Made by a program: the position numbers and the translations under genes. Positions 1 through 11,448 of a stretch of 64,000 nucleotides of DNA are shown piece after piece. The stretch's first letter is position 1. Each line of letters opens with the position of its first letter. The DNA lies in contig NW_005196456.1 in NCBI RefSeq assembly GCF_000372725.1, forward strand, positions 178,162 through 242,161, given 5' to 3'. The notes under the pieces were generated by a model. That model saw nothing but the letters and a program-made list of their open reading frames with translations, had not been told where the DNA came from and ran no database searches. The stretch comes from Emiliania huxleyi CCMP1516. Lineage: Eukaryota > Haptophyta > Isochrysidales > Noelaerhabdaceae.

Positions 1-1890
1 TCACCGGCTCGCGTTCTGTGTCGCTCTCCTGGCCCAGTCCCATCAGTATCAGGCCTGAGGTGTCCAAAACCGCACTTGTCTCGGGTCTCCAAGCTCACAC
101 CGGCTCGTGATGCCACGGAGAGGGCTCGAGATTGTCCTCGGTGGACCCCATCCGAGGCAATTGCGAGGGCGTTACGGAGGTCATTACCGGCGCCACCGAA
201 CGTGATATGTCTCGTCCCGCAGCCCTCATGCACCAGGGCCATGGGTGCAGTCATAATATGTAGGCCTTCTCTCCCACAGTTTTGAGCAAGAGCCGCAAAC
301 AACGCTTTTTGGCACCTTCACCGCGACAAGGTCACACGCGGACGCTCCAGCCTCTCAGCTCACCACCTCGCCTTCTCTGTCGCTCTCCTGGCCCAGTCCC
401 ATCAGTATCAGGCCTGAGGTGTCCCAAACCGCACTTGTCTCGGGTCTCCAAGCTCACACCGGCTCGTGATGCCACGGAGAGGGCTCGAGATTGTCCTCGG
501 TGGACCCCATCCGAGGCAATTGCGAGGGCGTTACGGAGGTCATTACCGGCGCCACCGAACGTGATATGTCTCGTCCCGCAGCCCTCATGCACCAGGGCCA
601 TGGGTGCAGTCATAATATGTAGGCCTTCTCTCCCACAGTTTTGAGCAAGAGCCGCAAACAACGCTTTTTGGCACCTTCACCGCGACAAGGTCACACGCGG
701 ACGCTCCAGCCTCTCAGCTCACCACCTCGCCTTCTCTGTCGCTCTCCTGGCCCAGTCCCATCAGTATCAGGCCTGAGGTGTCCCAAACCGCACTTGTCTC
801 GGGTCTCCAAGCTCACACCGGCTCGTGATGCCACGGAGAGGGCTCGAGATTGTCCTCGGTGGACCCCATCCGAGGCAATTGCGAGGGCGTTACGGAGGTC
901 ATTACCGGCGCCACCGAACGTGATATGTCTCGTCCCGCAGCCCTCATGCACCAGGGCCATGGGTGCAGTCATAATATGTAGGCCTTCTCTCCCACACAGT
1001 TTTGAGCAAGAGCCGCAAACAACGCTTTTTGGCACCTTCACCGCGACAAGGTCACACGCGGACGCTCCAGCCTCTCAGCTCACCACCTCGCCTTCTCTGT
1101 CGCTCTCCTGGCCCAGTCCCATCAGCATCAGGCCTGAGGTGTCCCAAACCGCACTTGTCTCGGGTCTCCAAGCTCACACCGGCTCGTGATGCCACGGAGA
1201 GGGCTCGAGATTGTCCTCGGTGGACCCCATCCGAGGCAATTGCGAGGGCGTTACGGAGGTCATTACCGGCGCCACCGAACGTGATATGTCTCGTCCCGCG
1301 GCCCTCATGCACCGAACGGATGCATGCAGTCATAATAGGTAGGCCTTCTCTCCCACAGTTTTGAGCAATAGCCGCAAACAACGCTTTTTGGCACTTGCAT
1401 CGCGACAAGGTCACACGCGGACTCTCCAGCCTCTCAGCTCACCACCTCGCCTTCCCTGCCGCTCTCCTGGCCCAGGCCCATCAGTAGCAAGCCTGAGCCG
1501 GCCCGAACCACACTTATCTCGGGTCTGCAAGCTCACACCGGCTCGTGATGCCACGGAGAGGGCTCGAGGTTGTCCCCGGTGGACCCCATCTGAGGCGATT
1601 GCGAGGGCATTCCGGAGGTCATCATCGGCGCCATCGACCGTGATAATATGTCTCGTCCCGCAGCCCTCATGCACCGAACGGATGCATGCAGTCATAATAT
1701 GTAGGCCTTCTCTCCCGAAGTTTTGAGCAATAGCCGCAAACAACGCTTTTTGGCACACTTGCATCGCGACAAGGTCACACGCGGACTCTCCAGCCTCTCA
1801 GCTCACCACCTCGCCATCTCTGTCGCTCTCCTGGCCCAGGCCCATCCGTAAAGCCCGAGCTGTCCCAAACCGCACTTATCTCGGGCCGTC
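1..1890. repeat. ~360-bp tandem satellite, about five units
   Basis: A unit of about 360 bp is repeated head to tail. The landmark CTCGGGTCTCCAAGCTCACA recurs near 79, 439, 798 and 1158, then in more diverged form near 1518 and 1880. The first three or four units are almost identical and the last two have drifted, as expected of a satellite homogenised away from its edge. Each unit carries open frames of about 120 codons on both strands. They are products of the repeat with no recognisable domain, so I do not call genes. The left end is cut by the window. Confidence 0.9.
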
Positions 1891-2502
1891 AAGCTCACAC
1901 CGGCTCAAACGACCCACACACGGGCCCTCACACGCACATTACAGATCATAGACGCCACCGAACCCGCCGCCCGGACGCGCGGGTACGCACCGCCGCGCGT
2001 GCCGTCGCCGCGAGTACGGGAGCGAGCACGCGTGTGTGCGCCGCGCCTTCGGCCGGTCGCCCTCGCCGCCGCCACAGCGCTGCCACGGCGGCAGCAGCCT
2101 CGGCGCCGCCGCCCGCCGCCGCCCAGACGCGCGGGTACGCCGCGCCGCGCGTGCCGTCGCCGTCGAACGAGCGCCACGGTGCCGGTCGTCGCCGCGCGCG
2201 AGCAAGCGCGGCGCCCCTTCTGATGCAGGCGCGGCGGGCAGCGCCCGCTACGACGCCTCGCAGGCTGAGCCTCGGCGGCGTCGAGGTCGGTCGCGCTCGC
2301 TCCCGCGGGCGCGGCGGTCGCCACCGATCCGGACGCGGCCATGGCGGCCCTCGCGGCCGGCGCGCAAGCCGCAGAGCCTGCCGGAGGTGCCACCCGAGCG
2401 GCGAGGTGAGTCGGTGGTGGCGGTGGCGAGGCCTATGGCGGTACGAGCGGGGCTGATAGAGGCTCGTCGATAGTGCATCGGCTCGGAGGCTGCGATTAGC
2501 GG
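1891..2502. other. GC-rich region without a supportable gene
   Basis: Very GC-rich sequence in which several overlapping frames stay open on both strands. All are Arg/Ala/Pro-rich and match no family I know. I see no splice-consistent coding signal. Confidence 0.5.
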
Positions 2503-2940
2503 CTAATCACCGGGTGAACGCAACTGCGCCGCTCGCCACCAAAACGCCGCCGAGAGCCGCCGCCGGCTGCGTCGCGACCGCCGCCGCGCGGCTCGCGGCG
2601 GTGGACCCAGCGTCGCCGCTCGGAGCCGCCTATATACTCGACCAAGACTCGGGCTCACGGCCGCGAGAGCGACGGGGCTGGTAGACGGCCGCCGGCGACC
2701 TAGCACGGCGCTGCACGCCGCAGAAACGCCGCCGAGAGCCGCCGCCGGCTGCCTCGCGACTGCCGCCGCGCGGCTCGCGGCGGAGGACCCAGCATCGTCG
2801 CTCGGCGCCGCCTATATACTCGACCAAGACTCGGGTCACGGCCGCGAGAGCGACGGGGCTGGTAGACGGCCGCCGGCGACCTAGCACGGCGCTGCACGCC
2901 GCAGAAACGCCGCCGAGAGCCGCCGCCGGCTGCGTCGTGA
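2503..2940. repeat. ~187-bp tandem repeat, 2.3 copies
   Basis: The block beginning CGCCGAGAGCCGCCGCCGGC occurs near 2549, 2729 and 2910. Each complete copy carries a TATATACTCGACCAAGACTC segment near 2630 and 2813. The copies differ by few substitutions. Confidence 0.85.
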
Positions 2941-3601
2941 CTACTGAGCCCGCGCGCCGCGCGCGGGCGAGGGGAGCGGCGACGGGGCGGTGGGCGACGA
3001 GCCGCAGCAGCTGCGCCTGAAAATGAGGTGGCGGCGGGAACTAGAGCGTCATCTGCTGCCGTGCGGGCAAGCGATCACCGCCCTCGAGCGCGCCGCGGCA
3101 GTAGTCCGTCCGAACCAACGCGACAGCTCGGACCGCGCGCCGTGCTCGCGCGGCGGTGAGGGGGGTGGCGGTGGGCGGTGCCGGCGGCGAGCCGCAGCAG
3201 CGCAACGGCAACGCAAAGGCTGCGGCCTGAGAGCGCCGGAGAGGAGGCGCTCAAGAGGTGGCGCACCTCAACAGCGCTCCTCCGGAGCAATCGATTCGGA
3301 GACCTCGCCGCCGCCTCGCCGCGCGGCTGAGCCGGCACAACCTTCCGGGCCTTCAGGTCTCCACAGCGCCGCCCGCCACTCGTAGCTTTTTCTTTTTTAT
3401 CTTTTATCTAACGGGGCTGCAAACAACTTATCCACTAGCTCTCGAACCAAAAAACAGAAAATTTGCGGACGGCTCGAGTTGTGCTCTGATACAGACTACC
3501 CAACCCACAGGGCCACAGGTTGCAAATTTCTTGGTTGCAGCAGGCAGCCTGATCGATCGAAATAAATACAAGCCGGCAAAGCCGGCGGTCGCAGCCGTGC
3601 T
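2941..3601. other. No gene recognised
   Basis: The first 400 bp are GC-rich with uninformative open frames. From about 3380 the composition drops to AT-richer sequence that continues through the neighbouring nuclease gene. Confidence 0.4.
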
Positions 3602-4189
3602 CTAGAGAGATATCGCAGTCTCAAGTGAGCTTCCAGGCTGAGCCGGTGCAGAGTGTGCCGGAGCAGCCGGCGCCGAAGAATAATCGTATCCCCAAGTGCC
3701 CCACGCCCCGTATTCGAACTCCTCGGCCTCGGCGGCAACCTCGTCTAGTGCCTCATCCGCCCTCTGCAATGAGTCTGCCGAATTGTCGCTCTCCGCTGCC
3801 GGTGCTGGCGTGTCTCCTAGGTAGCTGTTGAGAGCTTGCACAAACTCATCGAGTGAATGCACGACGACAAACACAGCACCCGCCCGAACCAACCGTGTGC
3901 GCCACTCCTGTTGGCGTTGCAGCCGAGCACCGGGTACTTTCACCTCGACTGCCAAGCCGATCTCGTTTAAGGCTCCTCGCCAGTGCACGAAAACATCCGG
4001 GTAGCCGCTCGAGCTCCCGGTTGTTCGGAGTGCGTTCCATCGTATGGCGCCAAGGCGACCGCCGCCAAGGAAGGCGCCATTGAAAGAACCCACAAAGGGC
4101 ATGTCAGGCCAGTGTTCGCGCAAAAAGTGAGCGATTGCCTTCTGTATCTCACGCTCGCGGCGATGCCGAGAACGCGTCATGTTGAGCAC
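3602..4189 (-). CDS. VRR-NUC domain nuclease (PD-(D/E)XK type)
   Basis: A 195-aa intact single-exon frame. Residues about 10-120 match the VRR-NUC fold: an N-terminal helix around RREREIQKAIAHFLREHW, then GYPDVFV (Asp65) and, after a turn, GLAVEVKVP (Glu82, Lys84), giving the PD...ExK metal-binding site. The QRQQEW helix and the AGAVFVVVHSLDEFVQAL strand-helix complete the core. The remaining 75 residues are acidic and low complexity. Stand-alone VRR-NUC proteins are known from phages, large DNA viruses and mobile elements, and as the nuclease domain of FAN1. This one lacks FAN1's other domains. The surrounding 1 kb is clearly less GC-rich than the window and the gene has no introns, which suggests transfer or a mobile-element origin. 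That origin is inference; the domain call is firm. Confidence 0.8.
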   Translation of the reverse strand: MLNMTRSRHRREREIQKAIAHFLREHWPDMPFVGSFNGAFLGGGRLGAIRWNALRTTGSSSGYPDVFVHWRGALNEIGLAVEVKVPGARLQRQQEWRTRLVRAGAVFVVVHSLDEFVQALNSYLGDTPAPAAESDNSADSLQRADEALDEVAAEAEEFEYGAWGTWGYDYSSAPAAPAHSAPAQPGSSLETAISL

Positions 4190-5456
4190 GGCGCGACTGT
4201 TATGACTTACGTAAAAAAGTTTGTTTTAGAATCGCGAGTGTTCAGTGAGATCAATCGAATAAGTACACTATACTCCCGGTGACCACCCGCAACCATTCGA
4301 GGCGATTTGCAACGCTTTTACTGCATTTTTTTGAAAAACCCCACCCTATATGAGATACCAAGCCTGGGTATTTCGATTGCGGCTGTAAGGTCACTGTAAG
4401 ACTTACAGGTAGCTGTAAGGTCAATTGAAATACCTGGCTGGGGTATATCGATTCGGGGCGGATATTTTTCACTTTAATAGTTTTCCTTAACTTATTTCGC
4501 ACACATTTGCCCCCCCAACCAGTAGAGGTTGAAACACAACTTTTTTGCTTTATGAGGTGCAATATGAGGTGTGGATGGAGCGCTAATGAGTCACTAGGAG
4601 CGCCGTTCGAGGGGGCCGATAGGCGTGACACGGCTCAAATTTGGGTTAAAAACTTCGTATTTTTGGCCTTGAAATGGCAAATTTTCTTCGGGGGGGCTCT
4701 GCCCCCCCAAACCCCCCCGCTGGGGGGGGCAAAGCCCCCCCCAGACCCCCCCCCTACACTGGAGTGGGGTGGTTTACAGGGTTGAGAAGATATACGCTCT
4801 AGGTATTGCAATACCAGGGTATGGCTGGGTGGGTTTCTTTTGTTGAGGAGTTCAAGAGGATGACAAGACTCACATCGTACGAGGCGCGCTCTGTTTCAGT
4901 GCGTCGTACATGTAGCTCGTACGGGTGGGCGTCCTCTCTGTGTATGAGCGGGACTGTTACGACCACAGTCGGGTACGGACTCCATGCGGAGAGAGAGAGA
5001 GAGAGAGGGAGACAACCGATGCGAGTCGACTGGTGTGTGTCGTCGTGGTTTCGTATCAAGAATTCTCTCTCTCTCTCCATGCGGACCATCAGTGATGTAT
5101 TTTTTTTTCAGTGTCTTTGCTGGAGAACGCCCTCGGGAACACACGTGCAACACCCCCGACAAGGTGCGACACCCAGGAGCCAGGTCCGCGCGCGCCCTCG
5201 CCTGCACAGCGACGCGCGCCCGCCAGGTCGCCGCTTCTCCCCGAGGGCGAGCACAACCCACAGTTTCGTCCGCGCGGGCACGGCCGACTCTGCCAGGCAC
5301 CCCCCTCGCTGGAACCGGGGTCAGCCGTGCCGCGCTGCCTCATGAAAGATTCGGACTCAGTACAGACGCAGGGGTGGAGACCCCACGCAACGCGCTGCGA
5401 GGGCGGCGCCTCACGGCGGCGCCGTCTCTGATGTGAGCCCCTCGGACGGAGCCTCC
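4190..5456. other. Gene-free, partly AT-rich intergenic DNA
   Basis: No supportable gene. The AT-rich part (4200-4560) has a divergent inverted pair of TGGGTATTTCGATTG-like sequence. 4690-4760 is a G-run/C-run palindrome able to form a strong hairpin. Short (GA)n and (CT)n tracts lie at 4989-5010 and 5060-5080. Confidence 0.6.
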
Positions 5457-6743
5457 TCAGTCGACGTTGACCTCGGCGGCACGCGACTCCTCATCGCTCC
5501 ACGACCGCAGCGTCATCGAGGTGGAGTCGTCGGCGGCAGCCTCGAAAGCCGCCTTGGCAGCCGCGAGGCTCGCGTCGTCGAAGACGAGGGTGCGCGCCCC
5601 GCCCGACTCCCACACGGCGCGGGAGACGTCTTCGTCGAAGCACTTGGAGTACTTGGCAACGATTTCGGCCCAGGTGGCGTCCGCGCGGATGGGCGCGAAG
5701 ACGAGCATGTGCCGCGGCAGCTGCGAGGTGGAGAGAAGGTGGACAGAGTCTGACTCCTCTGGCGGCGGCGCGCGCTTCGGCGGGGGCGTGGGCTTCGCCT
5801 TCTTGCGTGGAGGCTCCTGCACGTCGTCCGCAGCGTCGGCCGAGGAGGAGGCCCCATCGGCGGTGGGCGCATCCGGCTGGCCGGCGAGCCAGTTGTCCCA
5901 CGCCTCGATCGCCTGGCTCGTCGGCGCGAAGAGGGGCTCCCGCAGGTCCCAGCGGACATACCTCGCACCATTGGAGGGGGTGCGGTATCCAGGCACAAAG
6001 TACGACCGAACGGGTACCTGGCCCCGTGCGAGCGTCTTCTCCTCATTTCGCTTCTGCCCCCCTCGCGACGTGTCCTGCGGCTGAAAGTCCGACATTTGTG
6101 CGAGTCGCCATCCGGGCGGCAGAGGCTTGGAGTAGCAGGTGCGGAGGTTGTGCCCGAACATGCCGCAGTAGCCGCAGCGCTGATCGCCAGCCGCATACGT
6201 GTTGCCCAGCATCTGCTCAGCGTGGTCCATGCGCGCCTTCGCGACGGCGCCGACGAGGTCGTCGAGCTGCGAGATATCGAGCAGCTCAGGCAACGACGGT
6301 GCCATCATCTTGAGGGAGTACGCCATCTCAGGCCCGCCGATCTGCTGGTGCAGCTGGACGTGGGCCCAGACGTGCACGCAGAAAGGCAGCGGCACGACAA
6401 ATGGGAGTGCCCCACCAAGCGATTTCGGACAGGGGTGATGGTTCTCGACAGCGCCAGGGCACTCCGGGCGCTTCTCCTCGTACAGACCGTACACCGCCAT
6501 CACGAACTGGTAGTCGTAGGACATGCGATAGAGGAAGGTCTTGGTGAATGCAGTCTGTTCCGAGAAGTCCGACAGAAGGCCCGCGATCGCCTGCTTCAGG
6601 TCGGCGTCCTGCGAGGCGAGGATTTCCTTGAAGTCGACGTAGTACGCGTTCTGGTCCCGCAGGTTGCCCTTGTCGAAGTCGTCGTAGATGCGCTTTGCGG
6701 CCGCGAGAAGATTGGCCTTGGACCACGTTGACGGCGGCGACAT
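5457..6743 (-). CDS. CCHC zinc-knuckle protein, unknown function
   Basis: A 428-aa single-exon frame. I chose the ATG at 6743 (MSPPSTWSKANLL) because the open frame upstream is low-complexity and reads through apparent 5' flank. The first 170 residues are helical and end in PSLPELLDISQLDDL. A CX2CX4HX4C zinc knuckle follows (CGYCGMFGHNLRTC, Cys190-Cys203). The C-terminal half has a basic PRKKAKPTPPPKRAPPP linker. Zinc knuckles bind single-stranded nucleic acid and occur in RNA-processing proteins and in Gag-like proteins. I cannot tell whether this is a host RNA-binding protein or derives from an element. Confidence 0.65.
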   Translation of the reverse strand: MSPPSTWSKANLLAAAKRIYDDFDKGNLRDQNAYYVDFKEILASQDADLKQAIAGLLSDFSEQTAFTKTFLYRMSYDYQFVMAVYGLYEEKRPECPGAVENHHPCPKSLGGALPFVVPLPFCVHVWAHVQLHQQIGGPEMAYSLKMMAPSLPELLDISQLDDLVGAVAKARMDHAEQMLGNTYAAGDQRCGYCGMFGHNLRTCYSKPLPPGWRLAQMSDFQPQDTSRGGQKRNEEKTLARGQVPVRSYFVPGYRTPSNGARYVRWDLREPLFAPTSQAIEAWDNWLAGQPDAPTADGASSSADAADDVQEPPRKKAKPTPPPKRAPPPEESDSVHLLSTSQLPRHMLVFAPIRADATWAEIVAKYSKCFDEDVSRAVWESGGARTLVFDDASLAAAKAAFEAAADDSTSMTLRSWSDEESRAAEVNVD

Positions 6744-7925
6744 GGTGAGAGCGAGGCAAGCAACTGGGTGGTGAGAGCGAGGCAAGCAGTGCCGAGTCCT
6801 GAGTGATTGAGGAGACCTCGCGGCTGCCAAGGCGGCTTTCGTGGCCGCCGGTGAGAGGGCGGGCGCGCTGCAGTGTGTCTCCCCCTCTTGTGCGTCTCTT
6901 CTGAGTCCGAAAAGTCTGTATGTACTCCTCTTCCCTCTCCTCTCGTGCGCGCCCCCGCCCCTACCCTTCTGTTCCCTCCGCGCGCCGCCGGGCGCGCTTG
7001 CTCGCCTGAACACTTGTCTTGGGAGCCACGACGAAAAATTATCATTAGGGGAAAACAATAAACCTATTAGGGAAAAAGGAAAATCATCCACATCGACAAA
7101 AAGGCGAAGTTCGCTGAGGCGAGGGGAGGCGCGTGGTCCGTGGAGGAGAGACGAAACAGGCGTGTTTGAATTCCTTAGTGCCAGTGCGCGCCACCCCCAT
7201 GCCCAGAAAGGAAGAAAGAAAACCGACACTCCAAGGGAGGGTTACGGTAGCGCCCCCACATACACAGTGGGGAAAAAAGAAAGATAGGGCGGCGGCGTGA
7301 GCAAAAAGAAAGCGTCCCTGCAACGGGGGAGCACCGGGGAATTCTTCTTTACGTCGATTCTTCCCCCTGTGATCGTCCTTTATTTCCAAAATCCTGCTCG
7401 TGCAGGTGGGGACTCTGCCCTCCTCCCCCAGCCCTCGTTTGGGTTGCTCTGGTTTTGTTCGTCTTCTTTACGTCAAGTCGACCCGTTTTTTTTTCTATCG
7501 CAGCGCACTCGCATCTCTGTGAGCCTAGCGCAGCGCGAACTCGCTCTGAGCCCAGCGCAGCGCGGACTCGTCGTCTGAGCCTAGCGTAGCGCGAAGTCGC
7601 TCTGAGTCCAGCGCAGCACCTCGTACATCACCATTTTGGCTCGCCAGCTCAAGCCCTCCGCGCCCCCACACCGGCATATTTTTTTGATATTTCTTTTTCC
7701 CATGACAGACCTTTGCCCAGAATGGGCACGCACGGACAAAGTTAGCCCGGTAGCCTCCCAAGGCAAGCAACACAGATGGTAGCACGTAAAGGCGAGCTGT
7801 ACGCAAGTATTCCAAAAAAGTTACAAGCTCACAAAAAAGTGTTTTGCGTATTGCCATTGTTACATTGTTGCAGCACATGTATTGCCATTGGTAACATTGT
7901 TGCAGCACATGTAATTCGCTTTTTT
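6744..7925. other. Intergenic region with short tandem and dispersed repeats
   Basis: No gene recognised. 7500-7620 holds four imperfect ~31-bp units around GAGCC(T/C)AGCGCAGCGCG. 7363-7450 is a diverged copy of the long dispersed repeat family (CAAAATCCTGCTCGTGCAGG, then a CCCTCGTTTGGGTTG tail). 7840-7915 has a duplicated TTGTTGCAGCACATGTA segment. Confidence 0.6.
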
Positions 7926-9413
7926 CTAGAAGAACTCATCACATTTCTCAGGTCGTGTCGGCACTTGCTGGCCCAGCGGTCGCGCGCAAGCGGCAGCCGT
8001 CGTCACAAACACTCCGTGGCGCTGCGCCCAGCTCGCCTGCACCTCCACGTCCAAGCCCGCGTCCGCCTCGAGCGCGCGGAAGGCGTCCGCCTAGTAAGGT
8101 GAGGTAAGGCGAGGTAAAGTGAGGTAGGGTTAGTGAGGTAAGGTGTGGTGGGCCAAGGGCCGGGCAGCTAAAGACGAGGAGGGCCCCTGCGCCGCGCTGC
8201 AGGCGTCGCGTGTGTGGTGCGGCGGCGAAAGGGCCGCGGAACGTCCGTCCGCTCCTCTAGCGCAGAGCTGCCTAGGCACCTCTGGCGGGGAAGTCCGGGG
8301 CGTGTCTGAGGCGCGTGTTCGAGGCGCGTGTTTGGGGACGTGTGTTTGGGGGCGCGTGTTTGGGGGTGTCTGCGCAAACCTTGAGGACGGCGCAGCGGCC
8401 GTCGGGCTGGGGCAAGACAGCGATCGAGTGCCACGGGATTGTGGCGGGCAGCAGCGGGTGGATCGCCTGCATGCTTCATCATTCTCCTGACCCGCTTTGA
8501 TCATGCGTATTGGCGTGATGACATATGCAGGCAGCAGCGGCGGGTCGCCTTGTACAGCGCCTCCTTCAGGCTGAAGTGCAGCATCACGGCGGACGCAGGC
8601 TCGAGGCCGAGGGACGACGACTCGTCCTGTTCCCACGAGCAGGCTCTAACCCTCGGCCACACCTCGGCTGCACCTCGGCCGCATCTCGGCCGCATCCCGG
8701 CCGCATCTCCGCGAGATCTCGGTAAATCTCGGCGAGATCTCGGCGAGATCTGCCTCAAACGCCTCACGCTCGACCGGCGCGAGGACACGACGTGCGAGGC
8801 GCTCCGAAGGACGCCGGCGGGCGCTCTCCACGTCGACCCCGACGCCCACCCGCCCCCTCGCGCCGCCACGCACCGCCGCCACCAGTGCCACCGCGAGCCC
8901 GCCGCCGCCGCCGCCGCCGCCGGCTTCGCCGCCGCCGGGTTCGCCGCGGCAGCTGCGCGTGTGGGATATGGAGCCGAGCAGCTGGGCGTCGCCGACGCAG
9001 CCGGGCATCTCCGGCGCACCGCTGGCGTCAGGGAGCAGAGCGCCGCATGCCGGCGATCCGGCGAGGGACAGCGCTCGGCGGAGGGCGACGCGCCCGGCGG
9101 CAAACTCGATGCCTCGTTGCAGCGATCCGCGCCCTCTGGCCCATGCCAGCTCCGACGGGTGGAGCTCCTCCGCCACGGCCCCGAGGGCGCAGTGCAGAGG
9201 CTCTGCTCCCCCCTCCCCAGCCGACGGCCCTGGAAGGGTGACAGCAACGCATGCGCCCGAACAATTCAGCAGAGGCAGCTCGATGTGATCAGTGAGGAGC
9301 GTGCGCAGCAGAGGCGGCGGTGGCGGCGCAGTGACCGCCGCGCGCACGGCCGGTCGCAGGGCCACGGCCACACGTGGCGCGCCGCCGAGCAGTGGCGCGA
9401 GCAACAACTCCAT
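7926..9413 (-). CDS. 4'-phosphopantetheinyl transferase (Sfp/EntD type)
   Basis: Exons complement(7926..8090, 8374..8466, 8549..8626, 8754..9413) encode about 331 aa. The enzyme moves phosphopantetheine from CoA to a Ser of acyl- or peptidyl-carrier proteins, so it activates polyketide, fatty-acid or peptide synthases. Motifs appear in family order: RGIEFAAGRVALRRAL, then GSISHT, then GVGVDVE with the metal-binding Asp-x-Glu, then LHFSLKEALYKAIHPLL, which is assembled only by joining exons 2 and 3, then VQASWAQRHGVFVTTAA at the C-terminus. All three introns are GC-AG. Intron 2 starts with a near copy of the next exon (GCGACCCGCC versus GCGATCCACC), and intron 3 does the same (GCAGACACC versus GCGGACGCC). 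Intron 1 carries GAGATCTCG repeats. The start is the first ATG of the open frame; an extra 5' exon is possible. Confidence 0.88.
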
Positions 9414-9860
9414 CTATTGCTCGCCGCTCCACCCGCTTGTCGCCCTTGAGCTCGGCGACGCCGCCACGCCTGTGTCCGACATCGTGTGGTGAGTGAGCCG
9501 AGCAGGCCATGGGAGAGGAATGCGACTCTCCTTCTCAGCCTACGCGCGCAAGGAACTACGGTGGAAGGCTGGCGGTTGTGGTGCGCGAAGCAAGAGCGGC
9601 GGCTGTGGCAACTCCGAGCTGTGTAAGGGGAGAGACCACCGGTCTGGGAGGGGCTTCACTGCCCGGGTACGGGGCCGCCAACGGCTGAATTCTGGGCGAG
9701 TGAAGGGGAGTGGGTCGGTGAGTGTGTTGGGAGCACGCACCGAGAGCCTGCCTAAGCCAAAAGAAAAAATTGGCCGTACACAGCCGTCCTCCTCCGTTCT
9801 TGCAGCATTGCCGACGCCACCACCGCCGCCGCACGAGCCTGACCACCACCGCCGCCGACA
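9414..9860. promoter_or_regulatory. Divergent intergenic region
   Basis: These 447 bp separate two genes transcribed away from each other, so they must hold both promoters. I see no clear TATA box. Confidence 0.4.
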
Positions 9861-10619
9861 ATGCTGCAAGCTGCCGCGCGAAAGGCCGCAGCGGTCCAGC
9901 GCTCCTCCTTCTTCAGCCTGCTGCGCGTGAAGGATGTGCTAGTGCCGCAAGCCACCGCAGCAGAGCCTCTCAGTGACGACGCCGTCGCGCGGGTCAAAGA
10001 AGACATCAGCCAGAGCGCTGACGCGCTCATCGAGGCGCACAAGCCGCTGCTCCCTCCAGCTTGCGAGCGCGCGCCCGCGCACCTGCAGATGGCGGCGCTG
10101 GCGCTCGCGGCGCAGAGGCACCTGCTGCACGTCTCGGCGACGACCGACGAGCTCAACCTCGTCGATGCCGCCGAGGTCCGGTGGGTGGTCGGTGGCGCGA
10201 TCGGCGTGGTCGCGCCTCCCAACGGCGAGGAGCCGTGGGCGGTGCCCGTCAACTACGTGCCCAACCGTCTCTCTATGGTCATCACCGGCTCGGTGTGGCA
10301 GCCTCACACAAGCACATTCTCGTCATCACGCTGTGCATATGCCGCCGCCCTGACCGCTCGCCCGCGGCCGCTCTCCGCTCGCACCATCCCTCCTTGCCCC
10401 ACCACCTCACTGTGTTTGTGCACCGCGCTCTTCTGCTCTCGCCCACGGCCCACCCACGAGTGCGTCTGCCGCTCGGCTACACCACCAACTAGCGCCTAAC
10501 CAGCAGCCTGCAACTACAGCTGCCGGACGGCGCAGGTGTGGTTCCCCGGCCGCCGCCGCAAGATGGTGGAGAGGATGCTTGCAAACTGGCGGGCCGACCT
10601 CGGCGAGGCGTTCGCGCGC

Positions 10620-10668
<49 letters not shown>

Positions 10669-11203
10669 CACACACACCTCACCCAACGCGCAACTGGGCC
10701 TTGCACATTCAATGCCGTGGTCCCCAGTCTTTAGACGTGGAGTCGCGAGGGTTGTCTGTGTGTGGTGAAGTTTACCTGACCTTTCCTTAGGCGTTCGCGA
10801 CCGCCCCCGCCGAGCCTGCGCCGTCGTGCCGAATGACGAAGTGCTTGTACACCGAGTTTCTGCACGAGGCGAGCGGCATTTTTTTTTCAAACATAGCCGA
10901 GAGGCAGCCGAGAGGCAGCCGAGAGGCAGCCGAGAGGCAGCCGAGAGGCAGCCGAGAGGCAGCCGAGAGGCAGCCGAGATGCAGCCGCGATTTGCGCCCC
11001 GCCGAGACGCGAGCCGCGGCCTTGGCCATGAGGAACCTTCTCGGAGGTCCTCCGTGCAGGCGGGCGACGAGCACGCCGAGGACCTGACGCCGCTCTTCCA
11101 CGCGCTGCACTCGGCGACTTTTGCGGGCGTAACGGGCTTTCGCGCCTCGAGCGAGCGCGACGAGCGCGGCCGGTGGATGCCCGTCTTCCTCTTCGACAGT
11201 TGA
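9861..11203 (+). CDS. ATC-hydrolase-like protein (probable)
   Basis: Exons 9861..10292, 10536..10607, 10791..10868 and 11060..11203 encode 241 aa. The spliced C-terminal half reads SMVITGSVWFPGRRRKM, ANWRADLGEAFATAPAEP, then CRMTKCLYTEFLHEAGDE and DLTPLFHALHSATF. I read this as the pattern of L-2-amino-thiazoline-4-carboxylate hydrolase-like proteins (Cys, YxxFxxEAG, then an acidic LxxLFC-type helix); the assignment is tentative. Each intron opens with the first bases of the following exon: GTGTGG (intron 1), GCGTTCGCG exact (intron 2), and GCGAGC against GCGGGC (intron 3). Intron 2 contains an ACGC/AC dinucleotide run. Intron 3 contains about seven GAGAGGCAGCC units. Confidence 0.7.
10608..10790 (+). 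repeat. Intron carrying a second introner-like sequence, copy 1
   Basis: Its 3' half (CTGGGCCTTGCACATTCAAT, GCCGTGG, TTTAGACGTGGAGTCGCGAG, then GTTTACCTGACCT) aligns with the intron at 12867-13006 in the neighbouring gene. Confidence 0.85.
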
Positions 11204-11448
11204 TTCGTATTGGGCGTGTCCCGTTTTCGATTGGTTGGCCGAGCGGCACGATTCTGAAATAGGAAGAGAAGAAGATGTTAGTGACTTCCTGTTCCCTGAC
11301 ACTTCCTTCCAAAAAAGAATTTAGGAAGAAAACTAGTTTTAAGAAAGTCGTGCAAAAAAGAAACCCGCGGCATCGCGCCGACAGCCGACACAGGTGCAGG
11401 GTGGGACACAGCCACGATTTGTTGGCCCATACGCTCGCAGCGATCAAA

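Noticed and set aside
76-1764. Repeated 110-180-codon open frames on both strands
   Set aside because: They follow the 360-bp satellite period exactly, appear in both strands, and have no domain.
10620-10680. Z-DNA or regulatory role for the ACGC/AC run
   Set aside because: It is simply part of an intron and no further signal supports a function.
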